DNA of 64,000 nt, from NCBI RefSeq assembly GCF_013393345.1, contig NZ_QJRF01000060.1, forward strand, positions 62,001-126,000, in the 5' to 3' direction. Origin of the DNA: Pseudomonas taiwanensis (GTDB taxonomy: Bacteria > Pseudomonadota > Gammaproteobacteria > Pseudomonadales > Pseudomonadaceae). The notes under the pieces are model-generated. The model was given only the letters and a program-made list of their open reading frames with translations, had not been told where the DNA came from and searched no databases. Below are positions 36,036-44,002 of this stretch, piece by piece (position 1 is the stretch's first letter; every line of letters starts with the position of its first letter). A program made the position numbers and the translations under genes.

Positions 36036-36875
36036 CTACTTGGGCGCCGTCTGCGTGGACATTACCCCAATCACTGACGCCTGGTGCGCGCGCAGCTCTT
36101 GTGGACTTTCGCCCTTGTAGATACGCGCAGTCAGACGACCCTCATGTACTTCAAGCCCTATGCGGCGGGGATCTCGCAGGTCGAACACCTGATAGGCCGT
36201 AGATTGGCTATGGAAAGCCCGCATGCCGGAGGTCAGATAAAAGGCCTGGGTCGCAGCGATGCTTCGCCCCCCCTGCCCCGCAGCCGAAGCGTCGCCCAGC
36301 GCAACCATCACGCGTCGACCCGACATGTCGTATGCACCGGAAAGCTCGCCAAACCCGTAAACGCGTTCTCCTGCGTCCCGTCGCCAGCGGAGATAAATCC
36401 GGTCCAGTTCCGAATCACCCAGCGTCACAGTCAGCAGCACCCCCCGCTCGCCGTCGTCTTCGAAGGACAGGACATAACCACTCAGACGGCCGTCGGCACA
36501 GCGCAGATGCCCCTTCAACAGCAGCCTGGCCCCGAGGCGCTCGATCGATTCCAGGCTCTGGTCGCGACACAGCAGCTTGCGCTCCGAAAGCAGCGGCAAC
36601 GGGTTGGGGCGCGCTACGCCCGCCGCAAGGAAGCCGCCCTCGGCTGACCAGAGGATTTTTTCCGGCCGGTTTTGCGCGTAGACGCCGAATGCCGTGCCCC
36701 GCCAGGAAAGCCGATAGCGCCCGAAATCGAAGTCACGCGCCACGGTGAAGGCCGGCGGCAGATGCAGCTCCGCGAAAACCGGCTGCGTGCGCCAAGCGTC
36801 GGCGCCACGCAGAAGTCCAATTGCCGCTGCAAGCAGCAACAGTGCGACAAATCCCAATCCACGCCAGTGCCCCAT
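36036..36875 (-). CDS. Membrane-anchored GH31-like N-terminal beta-sandwich domain without catalytic domain
   Basis: The 279-residue protein begins with one hydrophobic helix (about 7-23), then a soluble domain resembling the N-terminal part of glycoside hydrolase family 31. Supporting segments are GERVYGFGELSG, the later YLTSGMRAFHSQSTAYQVFDL, and YKGESPQELRAHQASVIG. In family members the last segment leads into the catalytic barrel with its nucleophile Asp, but here the protein ends 10 residues later. It may be a deletion remnant or a free-standing domain with a non-catalytic role. AAGGAAAGGGG supports the chosen ATG. No frameshifted barrel remnant is visible downstream, where the YkgJ gene begins at once. 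Confidence 0.6.
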   Translation of the reverse strand: MGHWRGLGFVALLLLAAAIGLLRGADAWRTQPVFAELHLPPAFTVARDFDFGRYRLSWRGTAFGVYAQNRPEKILWSAEGGFLAAGVARPNPLPLLSERKLLCRDQSLESIERLGARLLLKGHLRCADGRLSGYVLSFEDDGERGVLLTVTLGDSELDRIYLRWRRDAGERVYGFGELSGAYDMSGRRVMVALGDASAAGQGGRSIAATQAFYLTSGMRAFHSQSTAYQVFDLRDPRRIGLEVHEGRLTARIYKGESPQELRAHQASVIGVMSTQTAPK

Positions 36876-36946
36876 GGCCGGCCCCTTTCCTTGAAAATCA
36901 GCACCCATTAGGCTTGCAGGCCTCCAACGACACAGAGCCCAAGACC

Positions 36947-37288
36947 ATGCCGGTATGGATGCAGACCGCAGCCCTGCTCACCCTGTCCAACGTCTTCATG
37001 ACCTTCGCTTGGTACGGCCATTTGAAGACGCTCAATACCAAGCCCTGGATAATTGCAGCCCTGATCAGCTGGGGAATTGCGTTGTTCGAGTACCTGATCA
37101 TGGTGCCGGCCAACCGCATCGGTTACACCGAACTCTCGGTCGGCCAGCTGAAGATCATGCAGGAAGTGATCACCCTGGCGATCTTCGTGCCATTCAGCGT
37201 GCTCTACATGCAGCAGCCGCTGAAGCTGGACTATCTGTGGGCGGGAGTGTGCCTACTAGGCGCCGTCTACTTCATTTTCCGCAGCTAG
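36947..37288 (+). CDS. DUF486/DMT-like small membrane protein
   Basis: The 113-residue protein has four hydrophobic helices and motifs of the DUF486 group of drug/metabolite-type small transporters: NVFMTFAWYGHL, SWGIALFEYL, VPANRIGY and LKIMQEVITL. The substrate is unknown. The ATG before PVWMQ is chosen as the family start; its ribosome-binding site is weak. It is divergent from the GH31-like gene. Confidence 0.85.
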   Translation: MPVWMQTAALLTLSNVFMTFAWYGHLKTLNTKPWIIAALISWGIALFEYLIMVPANRIGYTELSVGQLKIMQEVITLAIFVPFSVLYMQQPLKLDYLWAGVCLLGAVYFIFRS

Positions 37289-37413
37289 GCGCCCTGATCG
37301 TCGACCAGGCGTTTTTGGAAATCGGCTCGAAATGCTCATTGACGGTCGTCAACTCCGCTTTCTCCCCGATTTCCGCCTAGCCTGGCCTTAGCTCAGGACG
37401 CCTGCCTCACTCG

Positions 37414-38286
37414 CTATGCCGGCTTTTTCAGCCTCGCGATCAGGCTGGATGTATCCCAACGCCCGCCACCCATGGCCTGGACCTCGGCGTAGAACTGGTC
37501 GACCAATGCCGTAACCGGCAGCTGCGCGCCGTTATGCGCGGCTTCATCGAGGATGATGGACAGGTCCTTGCGCATCCAGTCCACGGCGAACCCGAAATCG
37601 AAATTGCCGTCCAGCATGGTCTGATGGCGGTGCTCCTGTTGCCAGGACTGCGCCGCTCCCTTGCTGATCACCTCCATGGCGCCCTGCGCGTCCAGCCCGG
37701 CGCACTGGGCGAAGTGCAGCGCCTCGGCGAGCCCTTGCAGCAGGCCGCCGACACAGATCTGGTTGACCATCTTGGTCAATTGCCCGCTGCCAACGGGGCC
37801 CATGCGTCGAATCATCTTGGCGTAGCTGTCGATCACCGGTTCGGCTCGGTCATAGAACGCCTGCTCACCACCCACCATCACCGACAACATGCCAGCTTCG
37901 GCACCGGCCTGACCGCCGGAAACCGGGGCATCGAGGAAGCCCAGCTCGCGCTCGGCAGCCAGGGTTGCCATTTCGCGCGCCACATCTGCCGACGCGGTGG
38001 TGTGGTCCACCAGGATCGAACCGGGTGCCATGCCTGCGAAAGCACCATCCGCACCGAGCAGGACAGCGCGCAGATCTTCGTCGTTACCGACGCAGACCAT
38101 CACGAACTCCGCACCTTCTGCCGCCTCGCGCGGCGTGGCGAAGGCATCGCCGCCGAATTCATCGCACCACAGCTCGGTCCTGCCCGGCGAGCGATTGTAG
38201 ACCCGCACCGAATGCCCTTCGCAGGCCAGGTGCCCGGCCATGTTGAAACCCATGACCCCCAAACCGATGAACGCTACTTCAGCCAT
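37414..38286 (-). CDS. 3-hydroxyisobutyrate dehydrogenase-family NAD(P)-dependent oxidoreductase
   Basis: The 290-residue beta-hydroxyacid dehydrogenase has the N-terminal GLGVMG Rossmann loop, the substrate-binding DAPVSGGQAGAEAG and the catalytic-Lys region GQLTKMVNQICVGG. The family includes 3-hydroxyisobutyrate, tartronate semialdehyde and succinic semialdehyde reductases; the substrate cannot be fixed by reading. GGAG precedes the ATG. It is divergent from the exonuclease gene. Confidence 0.9.
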   Translation of the reverse strand: MAEVAFIGLGVMGFNMAGHLACEGHSVRVYNRSPGRTELWCDEFGGDAFATPREAAEGAEFVMVCVGNDEDLRAVLLGADGAFAGMAPGSILVDHTTASADVAREMATLAAERELGFLDAPVSGGQAGAEAGMLSVMVGGEQAFYDRAEPVIDSYAKMIRRMGPVGSGQLTKMVNQICVGGLLQGLAEALHFAQCAGLDAQGAMEVISKGAAQSWQQEHRHQTMLDGNFDFGFAVDWMRKDLSIILDEAAHNGAQLPVTALVDQFYAEVQAMGGGRWDTSSLIARLKKPA

Positions 38287-38402
38287 TGTTCTTCTCCTTC
38301 GTCGACCTGCGGAAAAGCCTAACACGCAGTTTGCCGGCCCGCGAAAGCGCCACCATACTCGCTGCAGGCTGGCCCCGGCCGCCCCTTGCCAAGGAGAACC
38401 CC

Positions 38403-38945
38403 ATGCCGCATTGGCTGGTAATCGATCTGGAAGCCACCACCGAAGAAGGTGGATGGCCCCTGGAAGAAATGGAAATCATCGAGATCGGTGCGACCGTCGT
38501 CCGCGCCGACGGGCACGAGGTCGACCATTTTCAGCGCTTCGTTCGACCGGCACGCCGCCCCTGCCTGACCGGCTTCTGCCGCCAGCTTACCCACATCAGC
38601 CAGGCCGACGTGGACGGCGCCGCCAGCCTGCCGCAGGTCTGGGAGACTTTCGAGCGCTGGCTCGGCCATCACCGCCCGCGCCTGGTGGGTTGGGTCAGCT
38701 GGGGCGACTATGATCGACACCAACTGGAGAAGGAATGGCAACTGCATGGACTGGACAGCCTGCTGGCCGCAGTACCCCACCTGAACCTGAAGCAGCGTTT
38801 TGCCGAAGTGCGCCAGCTCAAGCGCGTGGTGGGTCTGCACACGGCCCTGCAACTGGCTGGGCTGCACTTCCAGGGCCAGCAGCATCGCGCCCTCGAAGAC
38901 GCCCGCAACACCGCGCGCCTGCTTCCGCTCGTGCTGCCTGCCTGA
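38403..38945 (+). CDS. DEDDh-type 3'-5' exonuclease (ERI1/KapD-like)
   Basis: The 180-residue exonuclease domain shows the metal-binding residues of the DEDDh group: Asp8 and Glu10 in VIDLEAT, Asp in WGDYDRHQ, and His and Asp in HRALEDARNTA. Spacing and insertion around PCLTGFCRQLTHI resemble the ERI1/KapD branch more than DnaQ, pointing to an RNA or short-DNA substrate. AAGGAGA precedes the ATG. Confidence 0.88.
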   Translation: MPHWLVIDLEATTEEGGWPLEEMEIIEIGATVVRADGHEVDHFQRFVRPARRPCLTGFCRQLTHISQADVDGAASLPQVWETFERWLGHHRPRLVGWVSWGDYDRHQLEKEWQLHGLDSLLAAVPHLNLKQRFAEVRQLKRVVGLHTALQLAGLHFQGQQHRALEDARNTARLLPLVLPA

Positions 38946-39023
38946 ATGCACCCGACCTAGTGACGCTGAAACCCTCGTTGGGCATACTGTCGGGCCCTTT
39001 CAGACCCCATCCAGGAGCCCAGC

Positions 39024-39305
39024 ATGTTCAAGGTCAACGAATACTTCGACGGCACCGTCAAATCCATCGCCTTCGGCATGACCGAAGGCCCGGCCACCAT
39101 CGGTGTGATGGCCGCCGGCGAGTACGAGTTCGGCACCAGCCAGCTGGAAGTGATGCATGTCATCGCCGGCGCACTGACCGTGAAACTGCCGGGTAGCGAC
39201 ACCTGGGAAACCTTCGCTGCCGGCAGCCAGTTCACCGTACCGGCCAACAGCAAATTCCAGCTGAAAGTGGCCCAGGATACCGCCTACCTCTGCGAGTACC
39301 GCTAA
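39024..39305 (+). CDS. ppnP: Pyrimidine/purine nucleoside phosphorylase PpnP
   Basis: The 93-residue single cupin domain is a full-length match to the YaiE/DUF1255 family, characterised in E. coli as a broad-specificity nucleoside phosphorylase. Family segments include [27 protein letters not shown] and the C-terminal YLCEY. AGGAG precedes the ATG. It ends at a bidirectional terminator shared with murB. Confidence 0.94.
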   Translation: MFKVNEYFDGTVKSIAFGMTEGPATIGVMAAGEYEFGTSQLEVMHVIAGALTVKLPGSDTWETFAAGSQFTVPANSKFQLKVAQDTAYLCEYR

Positions 39306-39335
39306 GGCGAAGCCTCGCTCCCGAGGCTCGAAAGA

Positions 39336-39363
39336 AAAAACCGGCCAACTGGCCGGTTTTTTT
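39336..39363. terminator. Bidirectional terminator between ppnP and murB
   Basis: AAAAAACCGGCC-AACT-GGCCGGTTTTTTT has a T-run on the right and an A-run on the left, so it can end both the rightward ppnP and the leftward murB transcripts. Confidence 0.92.
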
Positions 39364-39381
39364 ATTCAAGGCAGCAGAACC

Positions 39382-40401
39382 TCATATCAGGTTCGGCTCC
39401 ATCTCCAGCGCTACACCAAACCTGGTCGCCACATCCGCCTGGATGCGCTGAGCCAGTCCATGAAGCTGATGGCCGGTGGCGGCGCCGTAGTTCACCAGCA
39501 CCAGCGCCTGAAGCCGGTGCACGCCGGCATCGCCTTCGCGGAACCCCTTCCAGCCAGCCCGTTCAATCAGCCAGCCAGCGGCCAGCTTCACCTGCCCATC
39601 GCCCTGCGGATAGGCCACAAGGTCCGGATATTCGCCCCGCAGGCGCTGGGCCAACTCGGTACTGACCAGCGGATTCTTGAAGAAGCTGCCGGCATTCCCC
39701 AGCACGGCGGGATCAGGCAGTTTCTCGCTGCGAATGGCGCAGATGGCGCGACTGACATCACTGGGGGACGGCGCGTTGATGCCTTCGTCTTGCAGGCGCT
39801 GACGCACCGGGCCGTAATCGAGATGCAGCAAGGGCGCGCGACTGAGCTTGAAACGGACACGCAGGATCAGCCAACGTCCCGCCTCGCGCTTGAACAGGCT
39901 GTCGCGATAGGCGAACTGACATTCATCCAGGCCGAACTCTCGCAACGCGCCGGTTTGCCGATCCAAGGCGGTCAGGCCCGCGAACACGTCTTTCAGCTCG
40001 ACGCCATAGGCACCGATGTTCTGCATGGGAGCAGCGCCCACCGTGCCGGGAATCAGACTGAGATTTTCCAGCCCTCCCAGACCTTGTTCCAGGGTCCAGA
40101 GCACCAGCGGGTGCCAAGGCTCGCCCGCCTCGGCCTCCAGCAGCACCGTCGAGCCGTCATCGGCCAGGAGGCGAATGCCGCGACTGGCCATGCGCAGCAC
40201 CAGCGCTTCCACATCACGAGTCAGCAACAGATTGCTGCCACCACCGATCACCAGCAGTGGCAGGCCGCGACGAGCGGCCAGATCGATGGCCTCACGCACT
40301 TCAGCATCATCGTGCGCCTCGACGAAGAGCCGGGCTTTCACATCGACGCCAAAGGTGTTGTAGGGCTTAAGGGACAGATTTTCGTGCAGGACCAGGCTCA
40401 C
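39382..40401 (-). CDS. murB: UDP-N-acetylenolpyruvoylglucosamine reductase MurB
   Basis: MurB reduces UDP-GlcNAc-enolpyruvate to UDP-MurNAc for peptidoglycan. The 339-residue length and the FAD-binding segments VIGGGSNLLL and IPGTVGAAPMQNIGAYG identify a type I enzyme; the proton-donor Ser lies in GNAGSFFKNP. Translation starts at a GTG that overlaps the upstream phosphatase stop as GTGA. It is the last gene of the envelope run. Confidence 0.97.
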   Translation of the reverse strand: MSLVLHENLSLKPYNTFGVDVKARLFVEAHDDAEVREAIDLAARRGLPLLVIGGGSNLLLTRDVEALVLRMASRGIRLLADDGSTVLLEAEAGEPWHPLVLWTLEQGLGGLENLSLIPGTVGAAPMQNIGAYGVELKDVFAGLTALDRQTGALREFGLDECQFAYRDSLFKREAGRWLILRVRFKLSRAPLLHLDYGPVRQRLQDEGINAPSPSDVSRAICAIRSEKLPDPAVLGNAGSFFKNPLVSTELAQRLRGEYPDLVAYPQGDGQVKLAAGWLIERAGWKGFREGDAGVHRLQALVLVNYGAATGHQLHGLAQRIQADVATRFGVALEMEPNLI

Positions 40402-40862
40402 AGGCGCCCCTTGATTTCAACGATCAGCGCCTCACAGGCCCGCTCTACCAGGTCAAGCACCTGCTCGAAGCCCTCTGCCCCTCCGTAGTAGGGGTCCGGC
40501 ACCTCATCCAGTTCCAGCTGGTAGCGGCGCAGGAACAGGTCCAACTCGCTGGCGGAATCGCCGGGACGCAGGCGGCGCAGATTGGCGAGGTTGTTTTCGT
40601 CCATGGCCAGGATCAGGTCAAAGTCAGCGAAATCTCCCCGGGCGACCTGGCGTGCACGCTGCTGCGAAAGATCGTAGCCGCGGCGCTGTGCGGCAACGCG
40701 GGTACGAGCGTCCGGCGCCTTGCCCACATGCCAGTCGCCGGTGCCAGCGGAGTCCACCTGCACGCGCTCGGCGAGCCCGGCCTCACGCAGCTTGTGGCGC
40801 AGCACGCCTTCAGCGGTGGGCGATCGGCAGATATTACCGAGGCAGACGAAGAGAACGCGCAT
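40398..40862 (-). CDS. Low-molecular-weight protein-tyrosine phosphatase
   Basis: The 154-residue protein has the complete phosphatase loop: nucleophile Cys7 and Arg13 in VCLGNICRSP, and the general-acid Asp in DEVPDPYYGG. In Gram-negatives such enzymes often act on tyrosine kinases of capsule and exopolysaccharide systems, but none is present here. It is locked into the operon by a one-base TGATG overlap with kdsB and a GTGA overlap with murB. Confidence 0.95.
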   Translation of the reverse strand: MRVLFVCLGNICRSPTAEGVLRHKLREAGLAERVQVDSAGTGDWHVGKAPDARTRVAAQRRGYDLSQQRARQVARGDFADFDLILAMDENNLANLRRLRPGDSASELDLFLRRYQLELDEVPDPYYGGAEGFEQVLDLVERACEALIVEIKGRL

Positions 40863-41626
40863 CAGGCCCCCAGCAAGCGCCGAACGCGCTCGAGGTCTTC
40901 TGGCGTGTCGACGCCGGCGGGAGGCGCTTCCAGGGCATCAGCGACGTGGATGCGCACGCCGTGCCAGAGCGCCCGCAGCTGCTCCAGGCACTCTGTGTTC
41001 TCGAGCCAGCACGGGCCCCAGGCGACGAAGTCATGGAGAAAGCCTGCGCGGTAGGCATAGATGCCGATATGGCGGCGATACGGCACCCCGGCCGGCAGCT
41101 GGTCGCGGCTGTCAGCGAAGGAATCACGGGCCCAGGGCAAAGGAGCGCGACTGAAAGTCAGCGCCAGGCCGTTGAGGTCGGCGGACACCTTCACGACATT
41201 GGGATTGAATAGCGCCTGCACATCCTGGATGGGCTCAGCCAGGGTTGCGATGCCGGCTTCCGCATGGGCGGCCAGGTTGGCAGCCACCTGGTCGATGATG
41301 GCCGGCGGAATCAACGGCTCGTCACCTTGCACGTTCACCACGATGGCATCGTTGGCCAGGCCAAGCTGGCTGGCCACTTCGGCCAGGCGATCCGTGCCGG
41401 AATTGTGATCCGCACGGGTCAGCAGTACATCAGCACCGAAAGCCTGGCAGGCTTCGACGATACGCGCGTCGTCAGTGGCTACCACCACACGCTGCGCCGC
41501 GCTGCGCCGGGCCTGCTCCCAGACGTGCTGGATCATCGGCTTGCCGGCGATGTCCTGCAGCGGTTTCCCAGGCAGGCGTGTCGAGGCGAAGCGCGCGGGA
41601 ATGACGACAGTAAAGGCCTGGGTCAT
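40862..41626 (-). CDS. kdsB: CMP-KDO synthetase KdsB
   Basis: KdsB activates KDO with CTP for lipopolysaccharide core assembly. The 254-residue protein has the nucleotide-binding start [17 protein letters not shown], plus VVATDDARI and [10 protein letters not shown] motifs. Its start overlaps the Trm112-like gene as ATGA and its stop overlaps the phosphatase start. The operon joins KDO and lipid A steps (lpxK) with a peptidoglycan step (murB). Confidence 0.97.
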   Translation of the reverse strand: MTQAFTVVIPARFASTRLPGKPLQDIAGKPMIQHVWEQARRSAAQRVVVATDDARIVEACQAFGADVLLTRADHNSGTDRLAEVASQLGLANDAIVVNVQGDEPLIPPAIIDQVAANLAAHAEAGIATLAEPIQDVQALFNPNVVKVSADLNGLALTFSRAPLPWARDSFADSRDQLPAGVPYRRHIGIYAYRAGFLHDFVAWGPCWLENTECLEQLRALWHGVRIHVADALEAPPAGVDTPEDLERVRRLLGA

Positions 41627-41808
41627 TTGTCCAGACGCTCATCGACATTGAGGGTACGGGCCTCGCCTTCCAGCATCACCGGGATGCCGTCGCGAACCGG
41701 GAAGGCCAGGGCGTCGGCCTTGCAGATGAGCTCGCTCTTGTCATCGGCCAGCTTCAGCGGGCCCTTGCACAGGGGGCAGGCGAGGATATCGAGGAGTTTC
41801 GGGTCCAT
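41623..41808 (-). CDS. Trm112-family small zinc-ribbon-like protein (YcaR-like)
   Basis: The 61-residue protein begins [16 protein letters not shown] and later has [17 protein letters not shown], the signature of the Trm112/YcaR family. Only three cysteines are present, two in CPLC and one in ICK. Eukaryotic Trm112 activates methyltransferases; the bacterial role is unknown. AAGGA precedes the ATG. It is translationally coupled to kdsB and lies 39 bases after lpxK, the same neighbourhood as ycaR in E. coli. Confidence 0.9.
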   Translation of the reverse strand: MDPKLLDILACPLCKGPLKLADDKSELICKADALAFPVRDGIPVMLEGEARTLNVDERLDK

Positions 41809-41847
41809 GAGTGAATCCTTGAGACGGCAGCCCAAGGGCTACCTGGG

Positions 41848-42852
41848 TTAAAAGCGATTAGGCAGGAGGCGGGCCAATTGTTCGTCGAACCAGGCGACGA
41901 AAGCCTGCGAAGGCGCCGCATCGACCGCCAGATACCACCAGTCGGCGGCGGCGAAGGCCCGGCACTTCACCGCATCCTTCTCGGTCATCAGCAGCGGCAG
42001 CGATGGCGTGAAGGCCAGGGCTTGCGCGCTATAGACAGCATGATCAGCGAAGGGGTGCGGGATCGGGCGCCAGTTTAGCGCCTCCAGGGTCCTGAAGAAA
42101 CGCTGCGGGTTGCCGATGCCGGCCACCGCATGCACGGCCTGTCCGGATGGGAAATGGTCCAGCCCGACGCGCTCGCCGGTCTTCAGATTGACCAGTTCGC
42201 TCGGCTGCAGTTTGAAGGCGAAGCCTTCGGCGGAATCGGCCTCGGCGCCATTGCGCAGTACCGCATCCACGGATTCCAGGCGCTCGGGCGGCTCACGCAG
42301 GGGGCCGGCGGGAAGGCAACGGCGGTTGCCGAGCCCACGGGCTGCGTCAATCAGCACCAGTTCCAGATCGCGCGCCAGGCGGTAGTGCTGAAGGCCATCG
42401 TCGCTGAGGATCAGGTCCAGGTCTTCTTGCTCCAGCAGCGCCTGCACAGCGCGGGAACGGTCCGGGTCGATCATCAGCGGCACGCCGCTGCGCTGGACGA
42501 TCAGCAGCGGTTCGTCGCCGGCCAGATCGGCGCCCTGTCCCGCCTGCACCCGCCAGGGCAGCTGTGGGGGCTTGGCCCCATAGCCACGACTGACCACACC
42601 GACGCGCAATCCGCGCGCCCGGCAGTGCTCGATCAGCCAGAGGATCATCGGGGTCTTGCCGGTGCCGCCAACGGTGATGTTGCCGACGACGATCAACGGC
42701 ACAGGCGGTCGGTAACTGCTGTCCTGCCCCGCCAGGTAGGCGGCACGCTTGCCGTTCGCCACCCGGCGATAAAGCCACTCCAGCGGGCTCAGCAGGCCAA
42801 GCGCCGGATGGCCCCGGTACCAGGCGTCCAGCAGGCGGTCGGAGAAGGCCAT
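41848..42852 (-). CDS. lpxK: Tetraacyldisaccharide 4'-kinase LpxK
   Basis: LpxK phosphorylates the 4' position of the lipid A disaccharide at the inner membrane. The 334-residue protein has an N-terminal amphipathic/hydrophobic segment, the P-loop [12 protein letters not shown] and the [11 protein letters not shown] motif with the catalytic Asp residues. Its ATG shares a base with the exbD stop codon. In E. coli lpxK follows msbA; here exbB-exbD precede it. Confidence 0.96.
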   Translation of the reverse strand: MAFSDRLLDAWYRGHPALGLLSPLEWLYRRVANGKRAAYLAGQDSSYRPPVPLIVVGNITVGGTGKTPMILWLIEHCRARGLRVGVVSRGYGAKPPQLPWRVQAGQGADLAGDEPLLIVQRSGVPLMIDPDRSRAVQALLEQEDLDLILSDDGLQHYRLARDLELVLIDAARGLGNRRCLPAGPLREPPERLESVDAVLRNGAEADSAEGFAFKLQPSELVNLKTGERVGLDHFPSGQAVHAVAGIGNPQRFFRTLEALNWRPIPHPFADHAVYSAQALAFTPSLPLLMTEKDAVKCRAFAAADWWYLAVDAAPSQAFVAWFDEQLARLLPNRF

Positions 42853-43298
42853 CAGGGCTTCTTGGCCGCGTCGGCCTCGATGGTGGTCATGCGCAACTGG
42901 CTGAAGCCCAGCTTGCCGGCGGCATCCATGGCAGTGACCACCGACTGGTGAGTGGTGCGTGCATCAGCGGTAATGACCAGCGGCAGGCTGTTGTCGCCTT
43001 CCGATTCACGCCCCAGTGCTGCGATCAGTGTCGCCAGGTCACTCTTCACGAGGTTCTGGCCATTGAGCGAATACTGGCCGTCCGCAGCGATGCTCAGCTC
43101 CAGTGTCTTCAGCTCGGTTTCCTGGGGCGGCGTTCCGCTCACGGCTTCGGGCAACTCGATCTTCAACTGGTTGGGTTTGCTGAAGGTGGTGGTCACCACG
43201 AAGAACAGCAACAACACGAAGATCACGTCGATCAACGAAGTGAGGTTGAGGAACACCTCTTCGCGGGCGACATTGCCCGCCCGGCGGCGGAACTTCAC
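42852..43298 (-). CDS. exbD: Biopolymer transporter ExbD/TolR-type protein
   Basis: The 148-residue protein has a short cytoplasmic N-terminus, one transmembrane helix with the proton-carrying Asp in [15 protein letters not shown], and a periplasmic domain. With ExbB it converts proton motive force to mechanical work for outer-membrane processes. The start is GTG, overlapping the exbB stop as GTGA. A TonB gene is not adjacent, so the partner is unknown. Confidence 0.93.
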   Translation of the reverse strand: MKFRRRAGNVAREEVFLNLTSLIDVIFVLLLFFVVTTTFSKPNQLKIELPEAVSGTPPQETELKTLELSIAADGQYSLNGQNLVKSDLATLIAALGRESEGDNSLPLVITADARTTHQSVVTAMDAAGKLGFSQLRMTTIEADAAKKP

Positions 43299-43930
43299 GC
43301 TTTGGCTTCCTCTGCGAAGTCGACTTCGCGATCGCCCTGGACCACTTCCACCAGCTTGATCGCTTCCTGCTCCATGGCCACAACCAGCTCGTCAACGCGA
43401 CGCAGCAGGTAGCGGTGGAAGAACACCGCCGGAATGGCGACGATCAGGCCCGCGGCAGTGGTCACCAGCGCCTTGGCGATACCGCCGGCCAGCACGGGCG
43501 CATTGGCCATGCCGTTCTCCATGAAGCCGCCGAAAATGTCGATCATGCCGAACACGGTACCCAGCAGGCCGAGCAACGGCGCCATCGCGGCGATGGTGCC
43601 AAGGGCGTTGAGGTAGCGCTCCAGTTCATGGATGACCCGGCTTGCGGCTTCCTCGATGCACTCCTTCATGATCTCGCGGCCATGTTTGGAGTTGGCCAGG
43701 CCCGCGGCCAGCACTTCACCCAGCGGCGAAGAGGCGCGCAGCTCCTTGAGTTTCTGGCCGTTCAGCTGCTTGTCCTTGATCTGGCGCCATACCTGCCCCA
43801 GCAGATGCGGCGGCGACACGCGGCTGATACGCAGTGTCCACAGGCGTTCGGCAACGATCGCGGTGGCGGCAATGGAACACAGAATGATCGGCAGCATCAT
43901 CCAGCCGCCGGCTTTGACCAACTCCCACAC
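43295..43930 (-). CDS. exbB: MotA/TolQ/ExbB proton-channel family protein
   Basis: The protein has 211 residues from the GTG at 43930, with three transmembrane helices. The channel-forming segment LGTIAAMAPLLGLLGTVFGMID is followed by ALVTTAAGLIVAIPAVF, the family signature. AAGGGG precedes the GTG by about ten bases; an ATG eleven codons upstream is a weaker alternative. It forms a stator with ExbD and heads the leftward envelope operon. Confidence 0.92.
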   Translation of the reverse strand: MWELVKAGGWMMLPIILCSIAATAIVAERLWTLRISRVSPPHLLGQVWRQIKDKQLNGQKLKELRASSPLGEVLAAGLANSKHGREIMKECIEEAASRVIHELERYLNALGTIAAMAPLLGLLGTVFGMIDIFGGFMENGMANAPVLAGGIAKALVTTAAGLIVAIPAVFFHRYLLRRVDELVVAMEQEAIKLVEVVQGDREVDFAEEAKA

Positions 43931-44002
43931 GGTAGGAAATCCCCTTCGGAAAAGTGGCGCCACTCTAGCATAGGGTCGGCCCCCCGCCGACCGTCGCTGT
44001 TC

